Of a stretch of DNA of 64,000 nucleotides, positions 1 through 8,238 are shown piece by piece. The position numbers and the translations under genes were made by a program. Below the pieces are notes generated by a model. It was given only the letters and a program-made list of their open reading frames with translations. It searched no databases and was not told where the DNA came from. Numbering within the stretch: position 1 is the first letter of the stretch; each line of letters begins with the position of its first letter. Source of the DNA: Sphingobium_A sp965228065 (GTDB lineage: Bacteria > Pseudomonadota > Alphaproteobacteria > Sphingomonadales > Sphingomonadaceae); NCBI GenBank assembly GCA_965228065.1, contig OZ245788.1, positions 4,898,001-4,962,000 on the forward strand. The letters are read 5' to 3'.

Positions 1-49
1 CTGAAACGCCAGTACGGCGCAACAATCAGCCCCTATGGATCTTACGGAC

Positions 50-1468
50 TCAGCGGTAACACACCGCCTTCGCCGCCTTCACCACCCGTTCCGCGTCGAC
101 CAGGGCCAGCTTTTCGAGCTTGGCGGCATAAGGCAGCGGAACGTCCTCGTTGGTCACGCGCAGCACAGGCGCGTCGAGATCGTCGAAACCCTGCTCCATC
201 ACAACCGCGAGGATTTCGCTCGAGATCGAACAGGTCGGCCAGCCCTCCTCGACAACGACCATGCGATTGGTCTTCTTGAGGCTGGCGAGCACCGTCACGG
301 TGTCGAGCGGTCGCAGGGTGCGCAGATCGATCACTTCGGCCTGGATGCCCTCCCCTGCCAGCGTCTCGGCGGCTTCCAGCGCCAGGCCGACGCCGATCGA
401 GTAGCTGACCAGCGTCACATCGCTGCCCTCGCGCACGACGCGCGCCTTGCCGATCGGCAGGACATAGTCGTCGAGCTTGGGCACATCGAAGCTGCGGCCG
501 TAGAGCAGCTCATTCTCCAGGAACACGACCGGATCGTTCGAACGGATCGCTGCCTTGAGCAGTCCCTTCGCATCGGCAGCATCATAGGGCGCGATCACGA
601 TCAGTCCGGGCACGCTGGCATACCAGGGGCCGTAATTCTGGCTGTGCTGCGCGCCCACGCGCGATGCTGCGCCATTGGGGCCACGGAACACGATCGGGCA
701 CCGCATCTGTCCGCCCGACATGTAATTGGTCTTCGCGGCCGAATTGATGATGTGGTCGATCGCCTGCATCGCGAAGTTGAATGTCATGAACTCGACGATC
801 GGCCGAAGCCCAGCCATCGCCGCGCCCGTGCCGATGCCGGCAAAGCCATATTCGGTGATCGGCGTGTCGATCACCCGCTTCGCGCCGAATTCCTCCAGCA
901 GCCCCTGGGTGACCTTGTAGGCGCCCTGATATTCGGCGACTTCCTCACCCATCACGAAGACGCGGTCGTCAGCGCGCATTTCTTCGGCCATCGCGTCGCG
1001 CAGTGCTTCGCGGACCGTGGTCTTGACCATCTCCGTGCCTGCCGGAACGTCAGGGTCGGACACGCTTGCGCGGACGTCGCTCGAAAGCTTGGAGGTTCCG
1101 GATTCAGCCTTTTTGGACTTTTCCTCACCCTCGCTGCCGGCCGTTTCCTCGGCGGCAGGTTCAGGCGCAGCGGCGGGAGCCGGAGCGGCCTCGACAGCAG
1201 GCGCCGACGCGCTTTCAGAGTCCTCGCCTTCACCGGCAATCATTGCGATCACGGTGCCGACCTTCACGCCTTCGCTGCCCTCGGGCACCAGGATCTTCGC
1301 GATCGTGCCTTCGTCGATCGCCTCGAACTCCATCGTCGCCTTGTCGGTTTCGATTTCGGCCAGGATATCGCCGGATTTCACGGCGTCGCCTTCCTTGACG
1401 AGCCATTTGGCAAGCGTGCCTTCCTCCATCGTCGGGGAAAGCGCGGGCATCTTGAGTTCGATTGCCAT
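50..1468 (-). CDS. pdhB: Pyruvate dehydrogenase E1 component, beta subunit with N-terminal lipoyl domain
   Basis: This is the beta subunit of the thiamine-diphosphate E1 enzyme that decarboxylates pyruvate and acetylates the lipoyl arm of the PDH complex in the cytoplasm. Residues 1-80 form a biotinyl/lipoyl domain with the motif ETDKATM, so Lys43 is the expected lipoylation site. An Ala/Pro/Glu-rich linker runs to about residue 140. The transketolase-like pyrimidine-binding and C-terminal domains follow (VREALRDAMAEEM, FMGEEVAEYQGAYKVTQGL). At 472 residues it matches the lipoyl-fused PdhB found in alphaproteobacteria. Its ATG overlaps the pdhA stop as TGATG, so the two are probably translationally coupled. 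Confidence 0.96.
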   Translation of the reverse strand: MAIELKMPALSPTMEEGTLAKWLVKEGDAVKSGDILAEIETDKATMEFEAIDEGTIAKILVPEGSEGVKVGTVIAMIAGEGEDSESASAPAVEAAPAPAAAPEPAAEETAGSEGEEKSKKAESGTSKLSSDVRASVSDPDVPAGTEMVKTTVREALRDAMAEEMRADDRVFVMGEEVAEYQGAYKVTQGLLEEFGAKRVIDTPITEYGFAGIGTGAAMAGLRPIVEFMTFNFAMQAIDHIINSAAKTNYMSGGQMRCPIVFRGPNGAASRVGAQHSQNYGPWYASVPGLIVIAPYDAADAKGLLKAAIRSNDPVVFLENELLYGRSFDVPKLDDYVLPIGKARVVREGSDVTLVSYSIGVGLALEAAETLAGEGIQAEVIDLRTLRPLDTVTVLASLKKTNRMVVVEEGWPTCSISSEILAVVMEQGFDDLDAPVLRVTNEDVPLPYAAKLEKLALVDAERVVKAAKAVCYR

Positions 1469-2529
1469 CAGTATGTATCCACCAGCACGTCCGTGTAGAG
1501 TTCCGCCGGTTCCGGCTCTGGCGAGGTCTCGGCGAAGTCCGCCGCTTCCGCCACCACCTTGCGGATCTCCTTGTCGATATCCTTCAGCGCATCCTCGGAC
1601 ACGCCGAGCGCTTCCAGTTCCTTCTTGGCATGTTCGATCGGGTCGGACTTGTCGCGCACCGCCTGCACTTCCTCACGCGAGCGATATTTGGCGGGATCGG
1701 ACATCGAATGGCCGCGATAGCGATAGGTCTTGAGCTCGAGCAGGATCGGGCCCTTGCCCGCGCGTACCCACTTCACGGCCTCCTCTGCCGCACCGCGAAC
1801 CGCCAGCACGTCCATACCGTCGACCTGCAGGCCGGGAATGCGGAAGCTCTCGCCACGGCGATAGAGCTGGTCCTCGGCCGAGGAGCGATTGACGCTGGTG
1901 CCCATGGCGTACTGGTTGTTCTCGATCACATAGATGATCGGAAGCTTCCAGAGCTCCGCCATGTTGAAGCTCTCATACACCTGACCCTGATTGGCCGCGC
2001 CGTCGCCGAAATAGGCCATCGCGATACCGCCATCATCGGCATATTTGTGCTTGAATGCGAGCCCTGTGCCCAGAGACACCTGAGCACCGACGATGCCGTG
2101 GCCACCATAAAATTTATGCTCGACCGAGAACATGTGCATCGATCCGCCCTTGCCGCGGCTGATCCCGGCCTCGCGGCCGGTCAATTCCGCCATGATCACC
2201 TTGGGATCGATGCCATAAGCGAGCATGTGCCCGTGATCGCGATAGCCGGTGATCACGCTGTCCTTGCCCACTTCGAGCGCGGACTGCAGCCCGACGGCAA
2301 CCGCTTCCTGGCCGATATAGAGATGGCAGAAGCCGCCGATCAGGCCGAGTCCGTAGAGCTGCCCCGCCTTTTCCTCGAAACGGCGGATCAGCAGCATCTC
2401 ACGATAGAATTCGAGCAGTTCCTCCTTGCTCGCCTCGTAACGCGTCGGCTCTTCAGGCCGCTCGCGGTTCGCAGGTGGCGGCGCGCCTGTGGCGGCCTTG
2501 CCGGATTTCGCTGTCGATGTTCTTGCCAA
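1468..2529 (-). CDS. pdhA: Pyruvate dehydrogenase E1 component, alpha subunit
   Basis: This is the thiamine-diphosphate-binding alpha subunit of E1, partner of the adjacent pdhB. Visible family features are the EMLLIRRFEEKAGQLYG start of the fold, the ThDP motif region GDGAANQGQVYESFNMA, and the phosphorylation-loop-like segment YRYRGHSMSDPAKYR. The open frame extends to 2595, but the extra N-terminal residues look unlike the family. I chose the TTG at 2529 (353 residues, usual size); an in-frame start further upstream is the alternative. The gene ends in a TGATG overlap with pdhB. Confidence 0.93.
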   Translation of the reverse strand: MARTSTAKSGKAATGAPPPANRERPEEPTRYEASKEELLEFYREMLLIRRFEEKAGQLYGLGLIGGFCHLYIGQEAVAVGLQSALEVGKDSVITGYRDHGHMLAYGIDPKVIMAELTGREAGISRGKGGSMHMFSVEHKFYGGHGIVGAQVSLGTGLAFKHKYADDGGIAMAYFGDGAANQGQVYESFNMAELWKLPIIYVIENNQYAMGTSVNRSSAEDQLYRRGESFRIPGLQVDGMDVLAVRGAAEEAVKWVRAGKGPILLELKTYRYRGHSMSDPAKYRSREEVQAVRDKSDPIEHAKKELEALGVSEDALKDIDKEIRKVVAEAADFAETSPEPEPAELYTDVLVDTY

Positions 2530-2626
2530 CTCGTCACCCTGGGGAAGGAGGATAGGTGTGAGCGGTCTATAGGCGCGGGGCCGAGGATTCCGCAACGGCC
2601 AGCACGCGATTATCAGCGTAACAGGA

Positions 2627-2938
2627 TCAGTTTACCGGCAGGATGATCTCGTCGGGGTGGGCCAGGCCGAGTTCGCGCCGGATCAGCTCGTCCGCCATGT
2701 CGGGATTGGCGCGGCGCGGATCGAGCAAAGCCACCCGATTGGCGAGCACGGCCTTCTCCGTCTCGAGCTTGGCAAGCACCACGCGACGCTCCTGAAGCTG
2801 CCGCTTATAGTCGCCCCAGGCCAGCACGCCGTTCGATCCCATCAGCGCATAGCCTGCAAACGTCGCGACGACGAGAAACATCAACGCAGACGGTGCCGCC
2901 GATCGGAGCAAAGACAGGAAGGAAATGGCCTTGGACAT
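2627..2938 (-). CDS. ftsB: FtsB/DivIC-type septum formation initiator
   Basis: This is a 103-residue bitopic membrane protein of the divisome, where FtsB acts with FtsL and FtsQ. A short cytoplasmic N-terminus is followed by one transmembrane helix at about residues 15-33 (SALMFLVVATFAGYALMG). A coiled-coil-like segment follows (RQLQERRVVLAKLETEKAVLANRV), then the DPDMADE/LIRRELG-type C-terminal motif. The position between eno and pdhA is typical for alphaproteobacteria. A 10-bp inverted repeat directly abuts its ATG and includes its only Shine-Dalgarno-like sequence. Confidence 0.9.
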   Translation of the reverse strand: MSKAISFLSLLRSAAPSALMFLVVATFAGYALMGSNGVLAWGDYKRQLQERRVVLAKLETEKAVLANRVALLDPRRANPDMADELIRRELGLAHPDEIILPVN

Positions 2939-2970
2939 CGCAGAATCCTTGAATCACACGGGATTCTGCG
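2939..2970 (-). promoter_or_regulatory. Inverted repeat overlapping the ftsB ribosome-binding site
   Basis: CGCAGAATCC (2939-2948) and GGATTCTGCG (2961-2970) are perfect 10-bp arms around a 12-nt loop. In the ftsB mRNA the 3' arm ends exactly at the ATG, and the AAGGA ribosome-binding sequence falls at its edge. The hairpin could therefore mask translation initiation, or end transcripts reading in from eno. There is no T-run, so a classical intrinsic terminator is less likely. Confidence 0.5.
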
Positions 2971-3039
2971 GGTCAAGCACAAAGTCCTTCCCGACTGTAA
3001 TAAAGCAGCAATATGAGATTCGCCCGTCAGGGCATTGAT

Positions 3040-4311
3040 TCAGCCAAAGATTCGCCCTGCATAGCGCGCGACCGGTCCGAGCTGCTCCTCGATACGGATG
3101 AGCTGGTTATATTTTGCAAGCCGATCGGACCGCGCCAGCGAGCCCGTCTTGATCTGTCCGCAATTCGTCGCGACCGCCAGATCGGCGATCGTCGAATCCT
3201 CCGTTTCGCCCGAGCGGTGCGACATCACCGCCGTATAACCCGCACGCTGCGCCATCGAGACGGCCTCCAGCGTCTCGGTCAGCGTGCCGATCTGATTGAC
3301 CTTCACGAGCAGCGAATTGGCCAGCCCGTCGCGGATGCCCTGCTGGAGCCGTACGGGATTGGTCACGAACAGATCGTCGCCGACCAATTGAACCGAATGG
3401 CCGATCTTGTCGGTCAGCGCCTTCCAGCCCACGAAATCGTCCTCACCCATGCCGTCCTCGATCGACTTGATCGGATAGCGTGCGCACAGATCGGCCAGAT
3501 AGTCCGCCATCTCGTCCGGCGAGAGCACCCTGCCCTCACCGTCGAGACGATAGGCACCGTCCTTGAAGAACTCGGTCGCCGCGCAATCCAGCGCGAGCAC
3601 AACGTCGTCGCCCGGCGTGTAACCGGCCTTCTCGATCGAGCGCATGATGAAATCGAGCGCATCGGAGGCGCTGGCCAGATTCGGCGCAAAACCGCCCTCA
3701 TCGCCAACCGCAGTCGCGAGACCCTTTTCATGCAGCCCCTGCTTCAGGGTATGGAAAATCTCTGCACCGCAGCGGACGGCCTCGTCCAGGCTGTCGGCGC
3801 CGACAGGCATGATCATGAATTCCTGGAAATCGATCGGATTGTCGGCATGCGCGCCGCCATTGATGATGTTCATCATCGGCACAGGCAACAGATGTGCGGA
3901 GACACCACCGACATAGCGATAAAGCGGCAATCCACGCGATTCCGCAGCGGCCTTGGCGGTCGCCAGGCTCACGCCCAGGATCGCGTTGGCGCCGAGCCGC
4001 CCCTTGTTGGCCGTACCGTCCAGCTCGATCATGACGGCGTCGATCTCACCCTGATCTTCGGCCTCCAGGCCCAGGATCGCTTCGGTGATCTCTCCGTTGA
4101 CGGCCTCGACCGCACCGGTCACGCCCTTGCCCAGCCAGCGCGTCTTGTCGCCATCGCGCTTCTCGACGGCTTCATGTGCGCCGGTCGATGCGCCGGATGG
4201 AACGGCCGCACGACCAAAGCTGCCATCCTCGAGCGAAACGTCGACCTCGATCGTGGGGTTGCCACGGCTGTCGATGATCTGGCGCGCGTGGACGTCTATG
4301 ATCGCGGTCAT
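3040..4311 (-). CDS. eno: Enolase (phosphopyruvate hydratase)
   Basis: Interconverts 2-phosphoglycerate and phosphoenolpyruvate in glycolysis and gluconeogenesis; cytoplasmic and Mg-dependent. The 423-residue protein begins with the enolase N-terminal signature DVHARQIIDSRGNPTIEVDV. It carries PSGASTGAHEAVEKRDGD, the metal-binding region ALDCAATEFF, SIEDGMGEDDF and QLVGDDLFVTNP, and the C-terminal signature VNQIGTLTETLEAVSMA followed by SHRSGETEDSTIADLAVA. It lies upstream of ftsB on the same strand. The 281 bp upstream holds no convincing gene and separates it from the divergent YqjD-like cluster. Confidence 0.98.
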   Translation of the reverse strand: MTAIIDVHARQIIDSRGNPTIEVDVSLEDGSFGRAAVPSGASTGAHEAVEKRDGDKTRWLGKGVTGAVEAVNGEITEAILGLEAEDQGEIDAVMIELDGTANKGRLGANAILGVSLATAKAAAESRGLPLYRYVGGVSAHLLPVPMMNIINGGAHADNPIDFQEFMIMPVGADSLDEAVRCGAEIFHTLKQGLHEKGLATAVGDEGGFAPNLASASDALDFIMRSIEKAGYTPGDDVVLALDCAATEFFKDGAYRLDGEGRVLSPDEMADYLADLCARYPIKSIEDGMGEDDFVGWKALTDKIGHSVQLVGDDLFVTNPVRLQQGIRDGLANSLLVKVNQIGTLTETLEAVSMAQRAGYTAVMSHRSGETEDSTIADLAVATNCGQIKTGSLARSDRLAKYNQLIRIEEQLGPVARYAGRIFG

Positions 4312-4532
4312 TGGCTGTTTCTCCGGCTAAAGGGATTTCGAGGCAGATGAATTCACCTGGCGGCTCGGAAATCCCGGCAAACAAGGACAATCCAGGTTCG
4401 CCCCGGTTCGATTCGAACGGAAACGAGTCTGGCGACGATGGAATGGCCGTGCCTCTATCGGCCAAGCCGCCGGAGCGCAATTGCGGGAAAGCTGCATGAG
4501 AGCAAGTTCATATCGGTTGCAGTCGCTCTTGC

Positions 4533-4558
4533 GGAACTTGCGAAGGACCGAGATTGTT
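4533..4558 (+). promoter_or_regulatory. Possible EcfG-type (general stress) promoter of the YqjD-like cluster
   Basis: GGAAC at 4533-4537 and TGTT at 4555-4558 are 17 bp apart, about 35 bp ahead of the first gene. The alphaproteobacterial EcfG consensus is GGAAC-N16/17-CGTT, so the -10 element has one mismatch. Control of a stress-type membrane cluster by EcfG would fit, but this rests on the motif alone. Confidence 0.35.
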
Positions 4559-4592
4559 GTAGCTGTGAATCGAGTTTCGAAAGGATAGCGAA

Positions 4593-5171
4593 ATGGCTGA
4601 CGACGTGACCCCGAGCACTTCCGCACCCAAAAAGGCTGCCCCCCGCAAGCCCGCCGCTGCAAAACCGAAGGCTGCCAAGCCAGCGACCGCGGCGAAACCG
4701 GTCGCGCGCCGCGTTGCGCCGGTAAAAACGGCGGCCACGCGCGCAGCGCCAAAGGTCGCCCCCAAGCCGGCGAGTAAGTTGAAGGCCGCCGCGTCCGATG
4801 CATCGTCGGCGGTTCGTAAGGAAGCGTCGTCGCTGAAGGATCAGGCGACGGCTCGTGCACGTGGTGCCGCCACCGAAGGCAAGGCACGCGCCGCCTATGC
4901 GCTCGACAATGTCGCGCGGATGATCGGCGACGCCGCCGGTACCGTCGACGACAAGGTCGGCGCGCAATATGGCGACTATACCCGCAAGGCCGCCGATGCC
5001 GTTTCTGGGTTCTCCGATACGTTGAAGGGCAAGGATGTCGACGAACTGGTTCGCGATGCGACGGATTTCGTCAAGAAGAGCCCGGCCGTCGCGATCGGCG
5101 CGGCCGTCGCGATCGGTTTCGTGCTGACCCGCCTCATCAAGGCGGGCAGCAATGGCAACGACAAGGCCTGA
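4593..5171 (+). CDS. YqjD/ElaB-like (DUF883-type) membrane-anchored protein
   Basis: 192 residues with three parts. Residues 1-70 are a low-complexity Ala/Lys/Pro-rich tail resembling histone H1-like tails. The middle is an amphipathic helical, apolipoprotein-like segment (SSLKDQATARARGAATEGKA). The C-terminal hydrophobic anchor FVKKSPAVAIGAAVAIGFVLTRL is the hallmark of the YqjD/DUF883 family. In E. coli such proteins are stationary-phase inner-membrane proteins that bind ribosomes; that role is not shown here. It heads a cluster with holin-X-like and DUF3618 genes, matching the yqjDEK arrangement. A GAAAGGA sequence precedes the ATG. Confidence 0.75.
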   Translation: MADDVTPSTSAPKKAAPRKPAAAKPKAAKPATAAKPVARRVAPVKTAATRAAPKVAPKPASKLKAAASDASSAVRKEASSLKDQATARARGAATEGKARAAYALDNVARMIGDAAGTVDDKVGAQYGDYTRKAADAVSGFSDTLKGKDVDELVRDATDFVKKSPAVAIGAAVAIGFVLTRLIKAGSNGNDKA

Positions 5172-5186
5172 GGGACCGGTACGGGG

Positions 5187-5609
5187 GTGGCAGACGCACC
5201 GGACATGAATTCGCCGTATGCGCCCCCGGCCCAGACGGAAACTCCCGTGGAAGAGAGTGCCGAGAAAAAGCATGAGGAAGGCAGCATTGCCGAGCTGCTG
5301 AGCCGCTTCATCGACGACGCGGAGCTGTTCGTCCGGGCGGAGATCAAGCTCTACCGCGTCGAAGCGATCCACAAGATCAATATCTATCGGCCGCTGCTCG
5401 CGCTTGCCGCGGTCGGTGGATTGCTGGCCTTTGGGTCGGTTACGCTGATGCTGATCGCGCTGGTATTTGCGCTCGCGCCATTGCTTGGAGCCGCGTGGGC
5501 AGCATTCCTCGTTGCACTGGTGGCGATGTTGCTTTCCGCATTGCTGATCGGACTGGTGACAGCACGGATTCGAAAGGATCTGGGCGACAAACGAGACGAT
5601 GACGCATGA
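5187..5609 (+). CDS. YqjE-like phage-holin-X family membrane protein
   Basis: 140-residue integral membrane protein. The N-terminal 45 residues are acidic and hydrophilic. An amphipathic segment follows (SIAELLSRFIDDAELFVRAEIKLYRVEA), typical of the PF07332 holin-X/YqjE family. Two hydrophobic hairpin helices lie at about residues 70-92 and 96-120. A GTG start at 5187 is used here; an ATG at 5205 is the alternative. It ends with an ATGA overlap with the next gene. Despite the family name there is no prophage nearby, and it is expected to be a chromosomal envelope protein. Confidence 0.72.
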   Translation: MADAPDMNSPYAPPAQTETPVEESAEKKHEEGSIAELLSRFIDDAELFVRAEIKLYRVEAIHKINIYRPLLALAAVGGLLAFGSVTLMLIALVFALAPLLGAAWAAFLVALVAMLLSALLIGLVTARIRKDLGDKRDDDA

Positions 5610-5914
5610 ATCGCGAGGAAATCCGGCTGTTGCGCGCACGCCGCGAATCCGCGGCGGCACGCGCACGGCTGACGGGAACATTGGTCGAGCTGCAGAACCG
5701 GCTGAAACCCAAGGCTCTGATAGAAGAAGCGCTGGAAGATCTGCGTGAAAAGGCGGATGAAATTGCGGCTGACGCCATCGAGACAGTCAAGCAGCGCCCG
5801 TTCACGACCGCGGCCATCGTCCTGGCGGTGCTTGCCTGGGTGTTCCGCGCCCCGATCCTGTCGGCGCTTGGCGACCTGGTGGACAAGGTGAAGGCAACCC
5901 GCGCGGGGGATTGA
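5606..5914 (+). CDS. DUF3618/YqjK-like protein
   Basis: 102-residue small protein. The N-terminal half is a charged helix (EEIRLLRARRESAAARARLTG) that leads into LVELQNRLKPKALIEEALEDL, the pattern of DUF3618. A hydrophobic helix follows (FTTAAIVLAVLAWVFRAPIL). The ATG overlaps the stop of the upstream holin-X-like gene. It corresponds to the third member of the yqjDEK-like set. No biochemical activity is known to me for this family. Confidence 0.68.
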   Translation: MNREEIRLLRARRESAAARARLTGTLVELQNRLKPKALIEEALEDLREKADEIAADAIETVKQRPFTTAAIVLAVLAWVFRAPILSALGDLVDKVKATRAGD

Positions 5915-5966
5915 GAGTATTAAGGCGAAACGATCGGCCGCATGGCCGCCTTTTGGAGGATGAAGC

Positions 5967-6542
5967 ATGACCAAGATCGCTGACGGCGCCAAGAAGGCGA
6001 GCGAGTTCGCGAACGAGAAGATCGAGGCTGCACGCGAAGCCGCGGAAAGCGCGCTTGCGAGCGGCAAGGCAAAGGCGAATGCCGCCTATTCCGCGTCGCG
6101 CAAGAGCGCCAACAAAGCCTATTCCACCGCTCAATCGGGCGTGAAGCGCGCCGGAACCCGCGCTGGCAAGGAACTGGATGAAAATCCACTGGCCTTCCTG
6201 GTCGGTGGCATCGCGCTCGGCGCGCTGATCGGATCGCTGCTGCCGCGCACCCAACAGGAAGCCAAAACGCTCGGCGCCACTGGCCGCAAGATCAACAAGG
6301 CCGCGAGCAATGCGGCGCAGGCGGCAAAAGCCGCGGGTAAGAAGAAGCTGGATGCGCTGGGCATAAGCAAGGACGCCGCAAAGAAGCAGGCACAGAGCCT
6401 GCTGAAGTCGGTGTCGGCAGCCGCGAACGAAGCCGGGACTGCTGCGGCCAAGTCGGTCGCCAAGCCCGCCGCGAAACCGGCTCGCACCTCGGCAAAGTCC
6501 GCCGGTGCTCCGGCCACACCGAAAAAGACGCCGGCCACCTGA
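5967..6542 (+). CDS. Ala/Lys-rich YqjD-like membrane-associated protein
   Basis: 191 residues. The N-terminal part is an apolipoprotein-like amphipathic helix (KKASEFANEKIEAAREAAES). One hydrophobic, glycine-rich segment lies at about residues 75-93 (NPLAFLVGGIALGALIGSLLP), the same NPLA-x-GG-x-ALG pattern as the YqjD anchor. A long Ala/Lys/Pro-rich C-terminal tail follows. It looks like a topologically reordered relative of the first gene of the cluster, with the basic tail at the C-terminus instead of the N-terminus. GGAGG lies 7 bp before the ATG. Confidence 0.65.
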   Translation: MTKIADGAKKASEFANEKIEAAREAAESALASGKAKANAAYSASRKSANKAYSTAQSGVKRAGTRAGKELDENPLAFLVGGIALGALIGSLLPRTQQEAKTLGATGRKINKAASNAAQAAKAAGKKKLDALGISKDAAKKQAQSLLKSVSAAANEAGTAAAKSVAKPAAKPARTSAKSAGAPATPKKTPAT

Positions 6543-6603
6543 TCGGGACGCGTCACGATTGACGCGCCGGCCGGGATCATTAGGGAACCAGCTGTATCTC
6601 AGT

Positions 6604-6643
6604 CGCCGCAGGCTGGCTGTGGCGAAAGCCACCGCCTGCGGCG
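6604..6643 (+). promoter_or_regulatory. Nested hairpin in the leader of the DUF4170 gene
   Basis: Outer arms CGCCGCAGGC (6604-6613) and GCCTGCGGCG (6634-6643) are perfectly complementary. Inside them GTGGC-GAAA-GCCAC forms a second stem with a GNRA-type tetraloop. The structure ends 20 nt before the ATG at 6664 and lacks a following T-run of useful length. It may terminate the upstream cluster or act as a structured leader. Confidence 0.5.
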
Positions 6644-6663
6644 TTCAAGCAAAGGGTTTTCCG

Positions 6664-6894
6664 ATGAGCAAATTGCATCTGGTGTTCGGCGGGCGGGTCC
6701 AGGATCCGCAGACGCTCGATTTCGCAGATCTGTCCACGATCGATATTGTCGGCGTCTTTCCTGATTATAAATCGGCTGAAGAGGCCTGGCGCGCCGCTGC
6801 ACAGCGCACCGTCGACGATGCAGAGATGCGCTATGTCGTCGTGCATCTCCACCGCCTGCTTCAGCCCGAGATGCTCAAGCCCGGCCAGGCATAA
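6664..6894 (+). CDS. DUF4170 family small protein
   Basis: 76-residue soluble protein. The pattern (a hydrophobic start KLHLVFGG, then VGVFPDYKSAEEAWRAAAQR and TVDDAEMRYVVVHLHRLL) fits the small alphaproteobacterial DUF4170 family. No function is established for it that I know of. It follows a strongly structured leader and is convergent with the MFS gene, with only 9 bp between stops. Confidence 0.7.
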   Translation: MSKLHLVFGGRVQDPQTLDFADLSTIDIVGVFPDYKSAEEAWRAAAQRTVDDAEMRYVVVHLHRLLQPEMLKPGQA

Positions 6895-6903
6895 CATCCG
6901 ATC

Positions 6904-8151
6904 CTAATCCCGGCGCTCGCTCCAGTGCGGCGCCGGGCCCAGCAGAAACAACAAGGCCGCCGCGATCGCGAACAGGACGGCCAGGAACCACAGCATCGGC
7001 TCGTACGAGCCGAACATGTCGAACAGCGCGCCGCCGATCGTCGGCCCGAAACCGACACCGATGCCGAACAATGCCGCGATCTGGCCATAGATCGCAGCAT
7101 AAGCGCGCATGCCGAGATAGCGGCTCACCAAAATCGCCAGCACGTCGAACTCCGCGCCCGTCGCCAGACCGATGATCACCGCCGTGACCATCATCAGCGG
7201 CATCGCCGATATCCCCGACGCCAGCAGGAAACAGGCAAGCACCGGAAGCAGGAACACGCATCCGCCCACCAGTCGCGCGGGCATGTGATCCATCAGCGTG
7301 CCTGTGATCAGTCGCCCCACGATCGCCGCCATGCCGATCAGCCCACCGATCGCGGCCGCATCCACCGGCATTATCCCGCGCTGGATGCCCATCGGAATGA
7401 AATGAACGATCAGTCCGGCGACGCCCCCGCCGATCAGCATCGCCGATATTGCCAACATCCAGAAACGTGCGTGCCGCAACGCCTCCCCAAAGCTCAGCCC
7501 GGGCGCCTCGACCTGCGCGGACATCCCGCCTGAAGGACGTTGCAGCTGCAGATCGCGCGCGCTGTGCAGGAACGCCAGCAGCAATGGCAGCCCCAGGATC
7601 AGCACGGTGCAGCCCAGCGCTGCATAGGTCGCCTGCCATCCGAAACGATCGAGCACACGCGATCCGAATACCAGTGTGGATGCGCCCGCAACGCCCGTAC
7701 CGCACAAGGCCACCGCAAGCGCCAGCCCGCGCGAGCGATCGAAACGGCTGGCGACCGCCACGGACCACAGACTGGCCCCGGCGAAGCTGTAACCCAGCCC
7801 CAGAAGAACCCAGAGCGCATACCAGCTCCAGATCGACGGCCCTGCCAGGCCAAGCAGGCCGAGCCCGCTACAGTAAGCGACATAGCCGGGAATCGCGACA
7901 CGGCGCACACCTACGCGATCGACGAGCCGGCCGATCCGCGCGGCGATCATCAGATTGACCATCGCGACGATCGCGGGCCCCGATGAGATCGCGGCGCGGC
8001 TCCAGCCATATTCGGTGCCCAGCGGCTGGATGAAGAGGCCGAGCGAGTAGAAATGGAGCGATGTGACGCCGATGCCCACCGCGCCGGCGACGACAACCGG
8101 CCAGCCTGCCCGCCACTCGTCGCGTGCCGTCACCTGAGCGCCTGACGCCAT
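6904..8151 (-). CDS. MFS transporter (monocarboxylate/oxalate-formate antiporter-like)
   Basis: 415-residue inner-membrane carrier with twelve predicted hydrophobic helices. The opening FYSLGLFIQPLGTEYGWSRAAISSG resembles the OFA/MCT branch of the major facilitator superfamily. The loop 2-3 motif is RIGRLVDRVGVRRVAIPG. A central cytoplasmic loop separates the two six-helix halves at about residues 195-215. The substrate cannot be inferred. The gene stands alone, 9 bp from the DUF4170 gene. Confidence 0.85.
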   Translation of the reverse strand: MASGAQVTARDEWRAGWPVVVAGAVGIGVTSLHFYSLGLFIQPLGTEYGWSRAAISSGPAIVAMVNLMIAARIGRLVDRVGVRRVAIPGYVAYCSGLGLLGLAGPSIWSWYALWVLLGLGYSFAGASLWSVAVASRFDRSRGLALAVALCGTGVAGASTLVFGSRVLDRFGWQATYAALGCTVLILGLPLLLAFLHSARDLQLQRPSGGMSAQVEAPGLSFGEALRHARFWMLAISAMLIGGGVAGLIVHFIPMGIQRGIMPVDAAAIGGLIGMAAIVGRLITGTLMDHMPARLVGGCVFLLPVLACFLLASGISAMPLMMVTAVIIGLATGAEFDVLAILVSRYLGMRAYAAIYGQIAALFGIGVGFGPTIGGALFDMFGSYEPMLWFLAVLFAIAAALLFLLGPAPHWSERRD

Positions 8152-8238
8152 GCCCCTCTCCCGATCGCGCGCCGATACGCGTTATCGGTTGATTATTGCA
8201 CTACAGGATAGAATTCGCAAAGCGGAGACTTGCAAGGC

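Noticed and set aside
5187..5609. Prophage interpretation of the holin-like gene
   Set aside because: The holin-X/YqjE family is mainly chromosomal and the neighbours are YqjD- and DUF3618-like genes, with no phage genes nearby.
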